In this document: in pieces, positions 16,114 to 24,734 of the stretch
Layout of the letters: each line of letters starts with the position of its first letter
How positions within the stretch are numbered: the stretch's first letter is position 1
From: CAZIUL01 sp964542475
Lineage (GTDB): Bacteria > Planctomycetota > B15-G4 > CAYZWU01
Reading direction: 5' to 3'
DNA: 64,000 nucleotides
Assembly: GCA_964542475.1 (NCBI GenBank)
Contig: CAZIUL010000008.1
Location: 66,346-130,345 of the forward strand
Notes under the pieces: model-generated
Databases searched by the model: none
What the model saw: only the letters and a program-made list of their open reading frames with translations
Told to the model about the DNA's origin: nothing
Translations under genes and position numbers: made by a program

Positions 16114-18159
16114 ATGCGCGGCATGTTTCCATGGAATTGCTTGTATACCGAGGGTCTTGGGCCCGTTTTTTCGTTTTCGTGTTTGGGGCTTTCGCTGCCG
16201 GCCTTGTTGTTGGTTTTACTGTGCGCCGGGCATCGCTTCGCGCAAGGCTGCGTAGGATCTTTGGTTTGGCAGGATGCAGCTCTTTTAAAGCAGGAGAAGG
16301 GAAAGGGATTTCAACTCAAGGATGATGGGCTGTCCCCGAGAAAAATCGACGCCGAGGCAGCATCCGGGCTCCTCAAATTGCTCGATGATCCATGCATGCC
16401 GCAAGGAAAACTTCTTCGAATCGAAAGGGCCCTCGCATCGGGCGGTCCGTGGTTCCCGGCGCTTGTGGGTGCGCTCGGAAACGGCGGCAAAACCTCGCGT
16501 ACAGCAGCAAAAGTGCTGATGATGTCGCTCGATAAAAGACCGCTGCTGTTCGAACTTCCCCGTCCGGGTGAACAGCACATCAGTGTCATCGACCCGTTCA
16601 ACAGCAGCCGCGCACGCCAAGGCATTGCTCTATATTTTCCAGGCACATGGCCCGGTCCGGTGACGCTCGGCGATTTCCTTGAAGGAGTGAACGAGGAAGC
16701 AGCTCCGAATTATCCGTTTGTGCTGAGGCCGGACCTCGGCGCCGATAGTTCGCTTGTCATACGCGGCAAACCGCTCGAAGGCGCCGCACCATTGGTGCTC
16801 GACCGCGTGCTTTCGAAGTTCGGCCTGGGAGTGACCTTCCTCGAATCGATAGCAATGGTCGAGCCCGGAGGCAAGAGCACTTTCGGCCAAACCGCAATCG
16901 AGCGGAAACCCGATGCTCTGCTCCTGGAAGGGGCGCTGTCCGTTCTGAATGATCCGGAAGCTTGCGACGGCTCAAGGCGGGCGGCATTCAAGGCGATGGC
17001 CTACCTAGATCTTCCCGGGTTGTTCGACGGTTATCTGCTCGATCTCCGGGAGAAGCGTTTTTTCCCAGCACTGGATATCCTGCTCTTCGGGCCTTTTTAC
17101 CCCAGGCTGGGTGTCGCCTGTGCCGTTGAGGAGGACGGGAGCACGCTTGCCGCCCTTCTTCGCGCGGGCTTCGGGCACCAGGCGGACGCGCGGCTTCGAA
17201 AGCGGATTCGCGGCCTGCTTTTCAGCATGTCACGCGACCTTGTTTCCGGAACAATCGAAAGGCACGGGATGCAAAGCGAGGCCTGGACTGTTCTTTTCGT
17301 GGATGATGACAAGGCCCGCGACAACGCCATCCTGGCCATGATCGAAAGCCCGGACCCTGACGTATCAGGATTAGGCCTGGAAGCGGCCCGTGCGTATGCA
17401 CCGTCGAGGCCTGATCTGGGCGGCTGGTTGATTAAGAGGTTTTTCGAAAGGCCGCTTGACCGGCCCTGGAGGATACGGCTCCCGAGGTATTGCATAGAGG
17501 ACGCGGTTTTATGGCGTTTCAATGACGAGGAGATCGCGCACCTGATCAGAAACGATGAAACAAGAACCGCAGGCATGGAGCTGGCAAAAGCGATGGGAGG
17601 ACGCGCCTCCTGCGGAGCTGTTGTTGATCTCGTCAACAGAGGGCAGGGGGGCGTGGCCGCCGTAGAAACGGCAGCCGGAATCATCAAGCGGCTCGGAAGA
17701 ACCCGCCCGGAGGATCGGTTTGCAGGCTTGATCGAACCGCTCTCGGATCGATCCGTGTCAGACGGTGTACTCGTGTGCCGTGCGGGGCTTTTTGCTGCGC
17801 TGTCGCCGGACGATGAAGATCTCGGCCAGGCGGCTGATATTCTCTTGGGCGCTATCGGGGATGGGGGCGAAACCGGCTTGTCAGCGGCGGCAATGCTTTC
17901 GTATTTCACGGACGGACGGATCATTGAATACCTGGAGCAGGTCCAGGAGCTGACAGACGATCCTGATCCTGTTCTGGCCGAGGAGCTGGAAAGGGCTGTT
18001 CTTCGCTCTGCAGGAGGTTCGAGCCTGTGTGCCGAGAGGATACGGCTGGCTCTGGTCCGTTTCAAAAGTCCGGACCTGTGGGAAGGGGCTATCAGAAGGC
18101 TCGGATTGCTGTCGAGCCTGACCAGCCTGGATTCGTGTTGGGTTGCCGTTGACTTTTGA
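16114..18159 (+). CDS. Large HEAT-like repeat protein with an N-terminal hydrophobic segment
   Basis: 681 residues, one base after the kinase stop codon, so almost certainly cotranscribed with it. A hydrophobic stretch near residues 25-42 (LSLPALLLVLLCAG) suggests a signal or anchor. The rest is rich in short amphipathic helices with recurrent LL, AL and GD-turn patterns reminiscent of HEAT/armadillo repeats, for example near 555-640. No catalytic motif is recognised. An overlapping frame at 16131-16325 also encodes a good membrane segment (FFVFVFGAFAAGLVVGF), so the N-terminus may have been affected by a frameshift. A scaffold or substrate role with the kinase is a guess from context. Confidence 0.6.
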   Translation: MRGMFPWNCLYTEGLGPVFSFSCLGLSLPALLLVLLCAGHRFAQGCVGSLVWQDAALLKQEKGKGFQLKDDGLSPRKIDAEAASGLLKLLDDPCMPQGKLLRIERALASGGPWFPALVGALGNGGKTSRTAAKVLMMSLDKRPLLFELPRPGEQHISVIDPFNSSRARQGIALYFPGTWPGPVTLGDFLEGVNEEAAPNYPFVLRPDLGADSSLVIRGKPLEGAAPLVLDRVLSKFGLGVTFLESIAMVEPGGKSTFGQTAIERKPDALLLEGALSVLNDPEACDGSRRAAFKAMAYLDLPGLFDGYLLDLREKRFFPALDILLFGPFYPRLGVACAVEEDGSTLAALLRAGFGHQADARLRKRIRGLLFSMSRDLVSGTIERHGMQSEAWTVLFVDDDKARDNAILAMIESPDPDVSGLGLEAARAYAPSRPDLGGWLIKRFFERPLDRPWRIRLPRYCIEDAVLWRFNDEEIAHLIRNDETRTAGMELAKAMGGRASCGAVVDLVNRGQGGVAAVETAAGIIKRLGRTRPEDRFAGLIEPLSDRSVSDGVLVCRAGLFAALSPDDEDLGQAADILLGAIGDGGETGLSAAAMLSYFTDGRIIEYLEQVQELTDDPDPVLAEELERAVLRSAGGSSLCAERIRLALVRFKSPDLWEGAIRRLGLLSSLTSLDSCWVAVDF

Positions 18160-18299
18160 TTCATCAAAGCCTAAATTCTTTGTTCTGCTTCGATAAGCTG
18201 TCCAACACGTTGTTTTACGGTAGTCGAACTTTTTGAAAGAAGCCTAGCCCGTTCTGAGATAACAATCCTCGATGACCAGGCTGGCCGGAGTAAGGTTAA

Positions 18300-18848
18300 A
18301 TGAATAAAAAAAAGGAAGGCTGTTCGATACACCTGTCGCATGTCGGGACACCTTTGGGCAGGATCACACTTGCTAACACGGATAGCGGCCTGGCCTATGT
18401 GTGCTTTCCCGGCAGGGAGGATGTGCTCAGTCGCTGGCTGAAACGAAACGCTCCGGACGCCTGTTTTATCGAGAGCAGCAATGCCGGCCATACAGCTGAA
18501 AAACAGTTGATCGAGTATTTCGAGGGCCGCAGGAAAACGTTCGATCTTCCCCTTGATATGACCGGGACGGTTTTTCAAAGAGAGGTATGGAACGCGCTTA
18601 TTGATATACCTTACGGCAAGACATTGAGCTACGGCGAGGTTGCGAAGATTGTGAAAAAACCGGGGTCCGCAAGAGCGATTGGAAACGCTGTTGCAAGAAA
18701 TCCCGTGTCCATCGTGGTCCCATGCCACCGTGTTATAGGTTCTGACGGGAGCCTCGTGGGTTTCGGTGGCGGAATGGAAGCCAAGAAAGAGCTTCTGCGC
18801 CTGGAAGGCTGTGCTTTGCCGGGGATTGGAAAACAAAGAAGAAACTGA
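18300..18848 (+). CDS. ogt: Methylated-DNA--protein-cysteine methyltransferase
   Basis: DNA repair protein of 182 residues that moves the alkyl group from O6-alkylguanine (and O4-alkylthymine) to its own cysteine, in a one-time reaction. The active site PCHRVI is intact in IVVPCHRVIGSDGSLVGF, and the upstream DNA-binding part has GKTLSYGEVAK and a RAIGNAVARNPV stretch. The N-terminal domain is short, with no Ada regulatory part, so it is Ogt/MGMT type. AAGG lies a few bases before the ATG. It is followed by the rimK-like gene after 14 bp, so the two are probably on one transcript. The 140-bp gap upstream shows no clear promoter. Confidence 0.92.
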   Translation: MNKKKEGCSIHLSHVGTPLGRITLANTDSGLAYVCFPGREDVLSRWLKRNAPDACFIESSNAGHTAEKQLIEYFEGRRKTFDLPLDMTGTVFQREVWNALIDIPYGKTLSYGEVAKIVKKPGSARAIGNAVARNPVSIVVPCHRVIGSDGSLVGFGGGMEAKKELLRLEGCALPGIGKQRRN

Positions 18849-18862
18849 GGGAGCTGATTTTA

Positions 18863-19804
18863 TTGAAAATATTGATTCTATCGAGAAACTGCAACTTTTA
18901 TTCGACGGCGAGGATGCGTGATGTTGCGATTTCAAGGGGCCACGAGGTTATAATTTCGGACCCCCTTAGCGTTTCACTGGTTGTCGACAGGCATATCCCG
19001 AGGGCTTTTTTGAACGGGAAGAGCCTCGATGATATCGACGTGGTCATTCCCAGGATAGGAATGGTGTCTTCGGACTTCGGAGTGGCTGTGGTGAAACAGT
19101 TCCAGTTCATGGGAGTTACCGTTGTGAACAACTCCCTTTCGATAATGCGCGCAAAGGATAAGCTTCGTTCGATGCAGCTTCTTAGCCGCCACAAAATAAA
19201 CGTGCCGAGAACCGTAATGACTCGCAATCCGTCAGGGTTGCGCGAAGCGATTCAGAGGGTCGGCGGACCCCCGGTGATTCTAAAGTTCATCCAGGGGGCC
19301 CAGGGCATCGGGGTCATTCTTGCTGAGACGTACAAGGCCGCGGAATCGACTCTCGACGCCTTCTGGAGCATGAACCAGAACCTGCTCATCCAGGAGTACA
19401 TCGAGGAGTCCGAGGGAAAGGATATCAGGCTGGTGGTCACGCGGAACAAGGTTCTGGCTGTCATGCGGCGGCTTGCCAAGAAAGGCGATTTCCGGTCCAA
19501 CATTCATCGCGGGGGCTGGGGGGAGCTCGCCAACCCGTCGCAAAAACTGATCGATGTTGCATTCGAGGCTGTCAGGATAATCGGACTGGATTTGGGCGGA
19601 GTGGATGTCCTGGAATCGAACATCGGGCCCCTCGTTCTGGAGGTAAATGCATCACCTGGAATAGAAGGTCTTGAAAAAATAACGGGTTGCGATGTGGCCA
19701 ATGAAATTATACGGTATGCGGAAATGAAAGCGGAACTGCAAGCGGCCGGCAGGAAAAAAGGGAAAACAAAGCACGGCGCCGGCCTTTCCGAACAATCGGT
19801 TTAA
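18863..19804 (+). CDS. RimK-type ATP-grasp ligase
   Basis: ATP-grasp amino-acid ligase of 313 residues; RimK adds glutamate to the C-terminus of ribosomal protein S6, while relatives act on cofactors. The N-terminus (MKILILSRNCNFYSTARM) and VVIPRIG match RimK. The ATP-grasp core shows KFIQGAQGIGV, IQEYIEES, DIRLVVTRNKVLAVMRR, and the metal-binding LEVNASPGIEGLE near 265. The start is TTG at 18863 with GAGGGAGC before it. The last 20 residues are Lys-rich. The downstream ylbF-like gene begins 42 bp later. The family is sure; that the substrate is S6 is only likely. Confidence 0.87.
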   Translation: MKILILSRNCNFYSTARMRDVAISRGHEVIISDPLSVSLVVDRHIPRAFLNGKSLDDIDVVIPRIGMVSSDFGVAVVKQFQFMGVTVVNNSLSIMRAKDKLRSMQLLSRHKINVPRTVMTRNPSGLREAIQRVGGPPVILKFIQGAQGIGVILAETYKAAESTLDAFWSMNQNLLIQEYIEESEGKDIRLVVTRNKVLAVMRRLAKKGDFRSNIHRGGWGELANPSQKLIDVAFEAVRIIGLDLGGVDVLESNIGPLVLEVNASPGIEGLEKITGCDVANEIIRYAEMKAELQAAGRKKGKTKHGAGLSEQSV

Positions 19805-19846
19805 TGTATTACCCGTCAACAAATGATAGACGGAAGGAGTGATTTT

Positions 19847-20233
19847 ATGGATAAGATCCTGAAAAAAGCCAGTGATCTAGGGCACCTGCTGAAACAGAAC
19901 GAAATCATCAAACGGTTTACCGAGCTCTCGGAAAAGCTTCAGAAAAGCGAGGATTCGAAAAAGCTCCTGGAGGAGCTCATCGAGACCTCAAGGGCATACG
20001 AAGAGAAAGAAAGGGATGGCAAACCGATCGAGCCGGAGGACAAAAAAAAGCTTTCGGAGCTTCAGGAAAAATCCAAAAAGGATGAGCTTCTCAGCGAGTT
20101 CATGGCGACACAGGGTTACTACATAAACCTCATGACACAGGTGAACGAGGCGATCGCCAACCCGAAGGGAGATCCTCCCAAGGAGTCGGATATCATCCTC
20201 CCTGGCGATGAGGCGGGGAAAATAATCGTTTGA
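19847..20233 (+). CDS. YlbF/YmcA family small helical protein
   Basis: 128-residue, highly charged, all-helical protein of the YlbF/YmcA family. In Bacillus the relatives form a complex that controls RNase Y-dependent mRNA processing, and some carry Fe-S clusters; here no cysteine cluster is seen. The core has DLGHLLKQNEIIKRF, a run of E/K-rich helix, and DELLSEFMATQGYYINLMTQVNEAI. GGAAGGAG before the ATG at 19847 fixes the start; an upstream in-frame ATG at 19823 has no such site. It follows the rimK-like gene and ends just before the GTCCGAC-type repeat. The role here is unknown. Confidence 0.75.
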   Translation: MDKILKKASDLGHLLKQNEIIKRFTELSEKLQKSEDSKKLLEELIETSRAYEEKERDGKPIEPEDKKKLSELQEKSKKDELLSEFMATQGYYINLMTQVNEAIANPKGDPPKESDIILPGDEAGKIIV

Positions 20234-20234
20234 T

Positions 20235-20302
20235 TAGTCGGACAGGAGAAGAGTCGGGCAGGTCGGGCAGGTCCGACAAGACTTGAAGATTGAAGACTGA
20301 AG
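20235..20302. repeat. GTCCGAC-type intergenic repeat, copy 2
   Basis: GTCGGAC and GTCCGAC at the two ends of the core can pair (7 bp), and GTCGGGCAG units lie between. The tail GTCCGACAAGACTTGAAGA matches copy 1 at 7373-7416 closely. A six-T run follows (CCCTTTTTTAATTG near 20303-20314), so on the plus strand this could also end transcription of the ylbF-like gene. Confidence 0.5.
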
Positions 20303-20309
20303 CCCTTTT

Positions 20310-21557
20310 TTAATTGAAGAAGTTCATGGCAGGAAAACCCACGGCGGAATCGGTGGCTTTGTCGACTGCCATGTCGTATCCGAGCATTGTCGCACTGGAG
20401 TCCTTGAGAAGCTTGAGCTGCGTGTAGATCGATGTGACGCTGCAGATGTTGTTCCTGTTGTTGATGCTCGATATCTTTTCAAAGAACCCTTCCGCATCCA
20501 GGTTTTCAGCGGATTCGAGAGCGGCTTCGTCTTCGAGGCGCACCTGTTCGAGGTACTCCGGGGAAATCGCTTTTTCTGTGTTGAACTTCTGCCCCACATG
20601 GCACATATCAGCCCCTGTGATGACGAGCACAGGCCCTTCGCAGCTATCGATCGCTGCTTTGACCGCGTCAAGGAATCCGGACACCTCGGGCAGCGTTGTC
20701 GGTGAGTCGCCGGGGCGGAGAAGCTCCATGACAGAGGAGCAAAGCACAGGAACGATCCGGGGCATCTTGCTATTGGGAAGGAGATGTTGCAGCATAAGGA
20801 CCTGGAACTCTATGGAATGCTCGATTTTGTGAACAAGGGAGCCGGCTGTCACATCGAACGGGCAGAGGCGGACAATTGTGTCCGCAAAAGCGCGGTCAAG
20901 GCGCGCGCGCCCGAGCGGTGTTTCAAAGTCTTTGAGCGCGAGTATGTACGGCCCGTGGGTTCCGAAATGTGCGGTCCCGAAGATTAACGCGGTATGCGGA
21001 GGGGGTGAGCTCTTGATCGCCCTGTAAGCCCTGGCGAAAAGCGGCCCTCCCCGGTTCAGGTCGATGTGCGGGGCAAGAATGCCTGACAGCAAGCCGCCGG
21101 TCTTTTCGTTCGTTTGCTCAGAGTCTTTTTTTCCGTCATCATCAAAAAAGCCGTTTATGAAGGAGTTGATCTCTTTTTTCGAGGGTGGGTAGGCTTCCCC
21201 GGAATGAGACGAAGGCCTGACCGGTTTCTGCGCGAACTCGTTTTCCGCATTGATCAGCCGGTTTTTGAACGCCGCACTGTTCATGAACGATTGGTCATCT
21301 AGGCTGTTCACGAGCTCGTTGACCTGGTCGCTCATGATCAACTGATTGAACTGTCGTGTAAAAGCTGTCTGGATGTCCAGGATTGAGTGTTTGCCGTCCA
21401 TGTGTGATACTATGAAGAAAACGTGAGGGGGCAGCAGGATTGCCTCGGGAGCGACCCTGAGAGGATCGCGCAGGCATATCATGTCCTTGCCATCGTTTCG
21501 GACAGGAAAGATGTCGAGGTCGCGCCTGATCTCAGGATGTTTCGCTGATTCCGCCAT
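20310..21557 (-). CDS. Memo-family protein (AmmeMemoRadiSam system protein B) with N-terminal extension
   Basis: The C-terminal part (about 150-415) is a Memo domain, related to extradiol dioxygenase LigB folds: ILAPHIDLNRGG, FGTAHFG, EHSIEFQVLMLQHLLP and GADMCHVGQKF carry the conserved histidines. In many genomes it sits with an AMMECR1 protein and a radical SAM protein; neither is beside it here. About 150 N-terminal residues form an extra domain (MICLRDPLRV, SILDIQTAFTRQFN) like the PqqD-type helical domains fused to some Memo proteins. AAAGGAGC lies before the ATG. It is divergent from the clpX-like gene. The function of the bacterial family is not settled. Confidence 0.82.
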   Translation of the reverse strand: MAESAKHPEIRRDLDIFPVRNDGKDMICLRDPLRVAPEAILLPPHVFFIVSHMDGKHSILDIQTAFTRQFNQLIMSDQVNELVNSLDDQSFMNSAAFKNRLINAENEFAQKPVRPSSHSGEAYPPSKKEINSFINGFFDDDGKKDSEQTNEKTGGLLSGILAPHIDLNRGGPLFARAYRAIKSSPPPHTALIFGTAHFGTHGPYILALKDFETPLGRARLDRAFADTIVRLCPFDVTAGSLVHKIEHSIEFQVLMLQHLLPNSKMPRIVPVLCSSVMELLRPGDSPTTLPEVSGFLDAVKAAIDSCEGPVLVITGADMCHVGQKFNTEKAISPEYLEQVRLEDEAALESAENLDAEGFFEKISSINNRNNICSVTSIYTQLKLLKDSSATMLGYDMAVDKATDSAVGFPAMNFFN

Positions 21558-21675
21558 GATGCTCCTTTTTCGGTGTGAGGAGATGTTTGCCTTGTCCTGT
21601 CATGTTTCATCGCTCGGAATCATGACCACATGAGCATGGTATCAGAAACGATGTATACGGTCGCCATTTATCCTT

Positions 21676-21704
21676 TTGAGATTTTGCATACTAATGTGTA
21701 CCAT
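21676..21704 (+). promoter_or_regulatory. Candidate promoter for the clpX-like gene
   Basis: TTGAGA (21676-21681), a 17-bp spacer and TACCAT (21699-21704), about 25 bp before the start. The -35 is good, the -10 weak. The 170-bp divergent gap to the Memo gene has no other clear element. Confidence 0.3.
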
Positions 21705-21727
21705 GCTGTTTTATGGAGTTATTCCGG

Positions 21728-23383
21728 ATGAGTGACAAGCCTGAAAAGCCAGAAAAAAAAGAAGAAAACGGTGATTTTAGCAAGCCTGAAGGGCCTGTGA
21801 TGCCTCCTTCTCCCGAAGAGATGCAGGAGCAGCTGAAGGATTTTTTCAAGGACAAGTTCGGAGGTCAGGTTTTCTCCTTCTCGTTTCCACAACCCGGGGG
21901 CGGTGAGACCGCCGCGCTCGGGGAAGAGCCGGATGAAGACGATGGTAAAGGAGGAGGCGTGAGCGAGGGTGGCGTGAAACCCCGGGAGCTGGATTTCGAT
22001 ATGATTCCTGTTCAGGTTAAGGATCACCTTGACAGCTATGTGATCGGGCAGGAGGATGCGAAAAAGATTCTATCGGTGGCTGTGTGCGACCACTACAACC
22101 ATGTCCGCGAGGTTTTGAAAAACACGGGCGGGGAACAGAAAGAGTATGTCAAGCAGAACGTGATACTGATCGGTCCCACAGGAGTCGGGAAAACTTACCT
22201 CGTGCGCACCCTGGCACAGCTGATAGGAGTTCCTTTCGTCAAGGCCGACATCACCAAGTTTTCTGAAACAGGCTATGTGGGCGGGGATGTGGACGACCTG
22301 GTGCGCGATCTTGTCAGGATGGCCGACGGTGACGTGGAGCTGGCCGAATGCGGGATCATTTTTCTCGACGAGATCGACAAGATAGCAACGACATCCGAGC
22401 CCGTGGGCAGGGATGTGAGCGGACGAGGCGTCCAGACAGGGCTGCTGAAGCTCCTGGAAGAAACGGATGTTCCTGCCAGGAGCCCGTTCGACATGGCGGC
22501 GCAGATGCGCGAGATGATGAGCGTTTCGCGCGGGGGGAAAAAAAAGAAGAGCACGATAAACACGAAAAACATCCTGTTCGTTGTAAGCGGTGCTTTCACA
22601 CATCTGTCTGCGATCGTGGAAAAAAGGCTGTCTGCCAGCAAGGTCGGTTTCAACGCACCGTCAGCAGGGGAAAACAAGGAAGAGGACCTGCTGAAGAAGG
22701 CTGTCACACGAGATTTCATCGAATACGGCTTCGAACCGGAGTTCATTGGCCGTATGCCTGTGCGGGTTGCGTTGAACGAGCTCACGGAGGACGACCTCTT
22801 TGATATCCTCAAGCATTCCGAGGGCAGCCTTATCGGGCAGTACCGCCGTAACTTCGAGGCTTACGGTATAACAGCCGCTTTTCCGGATGACGGATTGCGC
22901 GCGATCGCCAAGCTGGCGATAAAGGAAAACACCGGTGCCAGGGGATTGATGACCGTTCTGGAAGCCGGGCTCAGGGAGTTCAAGTTCTACCTCCCGGGCG
23001 GTCCTGTGAAGCGGTTTGCCGTGACCGGAGAGGTCATCGAAGATCCTGTAGCAATGCTGGACAAGATTAAATCCGAGCCGGATTACGGAAGGCGTCGGTT
23101 TTTCGAGGCCAGGGTGCGGGAGTACGAGGCAGGGTTTTTCAAGGAGTTCGGAATAAAAGTGATCCTGGACGGTGCCGCTGTTGACAAGGCCGTGAGCAAC
23201 GCCATGGAAGACGACATGGATGTAATCGACTACCTGGAGAAGGTGCTCATGGATTACGTATACGGCCTGAGGATCATCCGCGACCATACTGGAAAAAACG
23301 AGTTCGAAATAGGTGCTGAAAACATCGAGAATCCGCGTGATGTCCTGGATGCCTGGGTCAAGGATGCACTGAAGAAAGAATGA
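21728..23383 (+). CDS. ClpX-like AAA+ ATPase without N-terminal zinc finger
   Basis: ATP-dependent unfoldase of the ClpX type, 551 residues, longer than usual ClpX (about 420). The AAA+ core has Walker A IGPTGVGKTYL, the substrate-gripping pore loop SETGYVGGDVDDLVRDL and Walker B GIIFLDEIDKI. The Cys4 zinc-binding domain of ClpX is absent; instead there is an acidic, Pro/Glu-rich N-terminus of about 90 residues. After LLKLLEET comes an insert ending in a GGKKKKS patch before NILFVVSGAF. Whether it pairs with ClpP is unclear; no clpP is nearby. GGAG 9 bp before the ATG at 21728 favours that start over 21713. The end overlaps the convergent gene by 26 bp. Confidence 0.82.
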   Translation: MSDKPEKPEKKEENGDFSKPEGPVMPPSPEEMQEQLKDFFKDKFGGQVFSFSFPQPGGGETAALGEEPDEDDGKGGGVSEGGVKPRELDFDMIPVQVKDHLDSYVIGQEDAKKILSVAVCDHYNHVREVLKNTGGEQKEYVKQNVILIGPTGVGKTYLVRTLAQLIGVPFVKADITKFSETGYVGGDVDDLVRDLVRMADGDVELAECGIIFLDEIDKIATTSEPVGRDVSGRGVQTGLLKLLEETDVPARSPFDMAAQMREMMSVSRGGKKKKSTINTKNILFVVSGAFTHLSAIVEKRLSASKVGFNAPSAGENKEEDLLKKAVTRDFIEYGFEPEFIGRMPVRVALNELTEDDLFDILKHSEGSLIGQYRRNFEAYGITAAFPDDGLRAIAKLAIKENTGARGLMTVLEAGLREFKFYLPGGPVKRFAVTGEVIEDPVAMLDKIKSEPDYGRRRFFEARVREYEAGFFKEFGIKVILDGAAVDKAVSNAMEDDMDVIDYLEKVLMDYVYGLRIIRDHTGKNEFEIGAENIENPRDVLDAWVKDALKKE

Positions 23384-24596
23384 GGCGGAATTTTTCGATT
23401 TCCTCCCCGGACATGTAGCGCCATCGTTTTGTGTCGATACGTTTTCGTACCCCTTCCTTATCCAAGGCCATGCTGGTCACGTGCTTGTGATCGTGGCCGA
23501 AAACATGAACCCTCCACTTGGGGCCGATCACGATAAAAGTGCGGTGTTTTTCGTCGAAGAGAATACGGTCCTGCTGCGCCTTTTTCAGATCCTTGAGCGC
23601 GAGCCCAACAGCGGGACGTTCCGCTCTCCGTTTCATGGCGTGCCTTGTTCGTCTTCTACTGCGCCTGAACACCCCCTCGATCCCGCGGGCAAGGTGCCTT
23701 AGAATCGGCATTACCGCATCTGTGCTCACATGCTTTTTCGGTGTGTGGGCGCTTCGGCTGGCGCGTGTTTTCGCGGTAAGGCGGTCGAGCTTGTTCCTGG
23801 TGGCTGTGAAAAGCCCTTCGAGCTCCGGTTCCGGTTCCGCTCTGAGGTAATCGACGAGATCGCCGCCGCCTGAGACCTTACCGATGATGTTTAACCGCAT
23901 GCTGCTCCTCGAATGGATGAGACATCGCACAGCCTGCAGCGTGACAGCGGTCCGGCCGTTGTTTTTACCGCGCGGCAGCGGAAGGTGCCCTGCTATGACC
24001 TGGCCCCATATGTCGTAAAGAGGTGATTCCTTGCCGAAGACGGGGAGCTGTTCAGCGTTCAGGTTGTCCCCGCTCATGCAGGCGGCAACGATCTTGGGAG
24101 GATCCTCGACAATATCGTCTATCCGCGGGTTCTTGGTTTCGAGAAACACGGCGGAAATCTCGTTCCATACGGGAAAGCCGGTTGGTGTATACCCCGTGAA
24201 AACGGAAAGGTGGTTGGGCGGTACAGAGTGGAAGCACACGCACGAGTCGCAGTGGTAGCAGTAGACGCGGCCTGGAACGAAATGAGGAACGTGGCCTTCG
24301 CTTCCACGCGTTGATTTGAACGTGTCCACAAGCTCCCGGGCGAAGGCGGCGGCATCACCGCCCGGGAAGAAGCGCAAAGAGATGGCATCGCTGCTTTTGT
24401 CCGTTTTTTTCCGGCTTGTCAGCTTTCTGTGAAGCTGGTCCAGAAGATGGTGTATCTTTTCCCCGTTTAGGAGCTCATCTCCTGAGGAGCCCTTTCCGAT
24501 CGCGGGTTTCCTTTTTCTTGATTTTCGCTTTCCGGGCCTTGTTTTCCGCCTGCTGTCCCGGTTGTTTTCCTTGTCCTTTGAGGATCCGCCGGCCAT
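23358..24596 (-). CDS. Unknown protein with a basic N-terminus and a cysteine cluster
   Basis: 412 residues, no family recognised. The first 40 residues are very basic (KRKSRKRKP). Near residues 110-120 the sequence YCYHCDSCVCFH gives a C-x2-C-x2-C-x-C cluster that could hold a metal. A basic middle (RRSRRRTRHAMKRR) precedes a compact C-terminus with HVFGHDHKHV and KRWRYMSGEE. GGAGCG before the ATG supports the start. Its 3' end overlaps the clpX-like gene (26 bp, convergent), so it could be cut off by antisense transcription. Basic segments suggest nucleic-acid contact, but that is only a guess. Confidence 0.6.
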   Translation of the reverse strand: MAGGSSKDKENNRDSRRKTRPGKRKSRKRKPAIGKGSSGDELLNGEKIHHLLDQLHRKLTSRKKTDKSSDAISLRFFPGGDAAAFARELVDTFKSTRGSEGHVPHFVPGRVYCYHCDSCVCFHSVPPNHLSVFTGYTPTGFPVWNEISAVFLETKNPRIDDIVEDPPKIVAACMSGDNLNAEQLPVFGKESPLYDIWGQVIAGHLPLPRGKNNGRTAVTLQAVRCLIHSRSSMRLNIIGKVSGGGDLVDYLRAEPEPELEGLFTATRNKLDRLTAKTRASRSAHTPKKHVSTDAVMPILRHLARGIEGVFRRSRRRTRHAMKRRAERPAVGLALKDLKKAQQDRILFDEKHRTFIVIGPKWRVHVFGHDHKHVTSMALDKEGVRKRIDTKRWRYMSGEEIEKFRLILSSVHP

Positions 24597-24699
24597 TTCG
24601 AACGCTCCGTATCTGCGTGTTTCTGAATGCTTATAATTGTACTGTTCCAGCGTTACGATTTCACCAATAAGATCAGGCCCCGGTATGGATCGGTAATCG

Positions 24700-24726
24700 G
24701 ACCTGCGGGATTCCCCGGTCTTTTTT
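24700..24726 (+). terminator. Orphan intrinsic terminator
   Basis: GACC (24700-24703) pairs with GGTC (24717-24720), with an inner GGG/CCC stem, followed at once by six T. It is in plus orientation, but the nearest upstream gene (23358-24596) is on the minus strand. Confidence 0.45.
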
Positions 24727-24734
24727 GATTCGTA

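Noticed and set aside
17097..18167. A 356-codon minus-strand frame opposite the HEAT-like gene
   Set aside because: Ser/Arg/Pro-rich shadow typical of GC-rich genes. The plus-strand frame is longer and placed right after the kinase.
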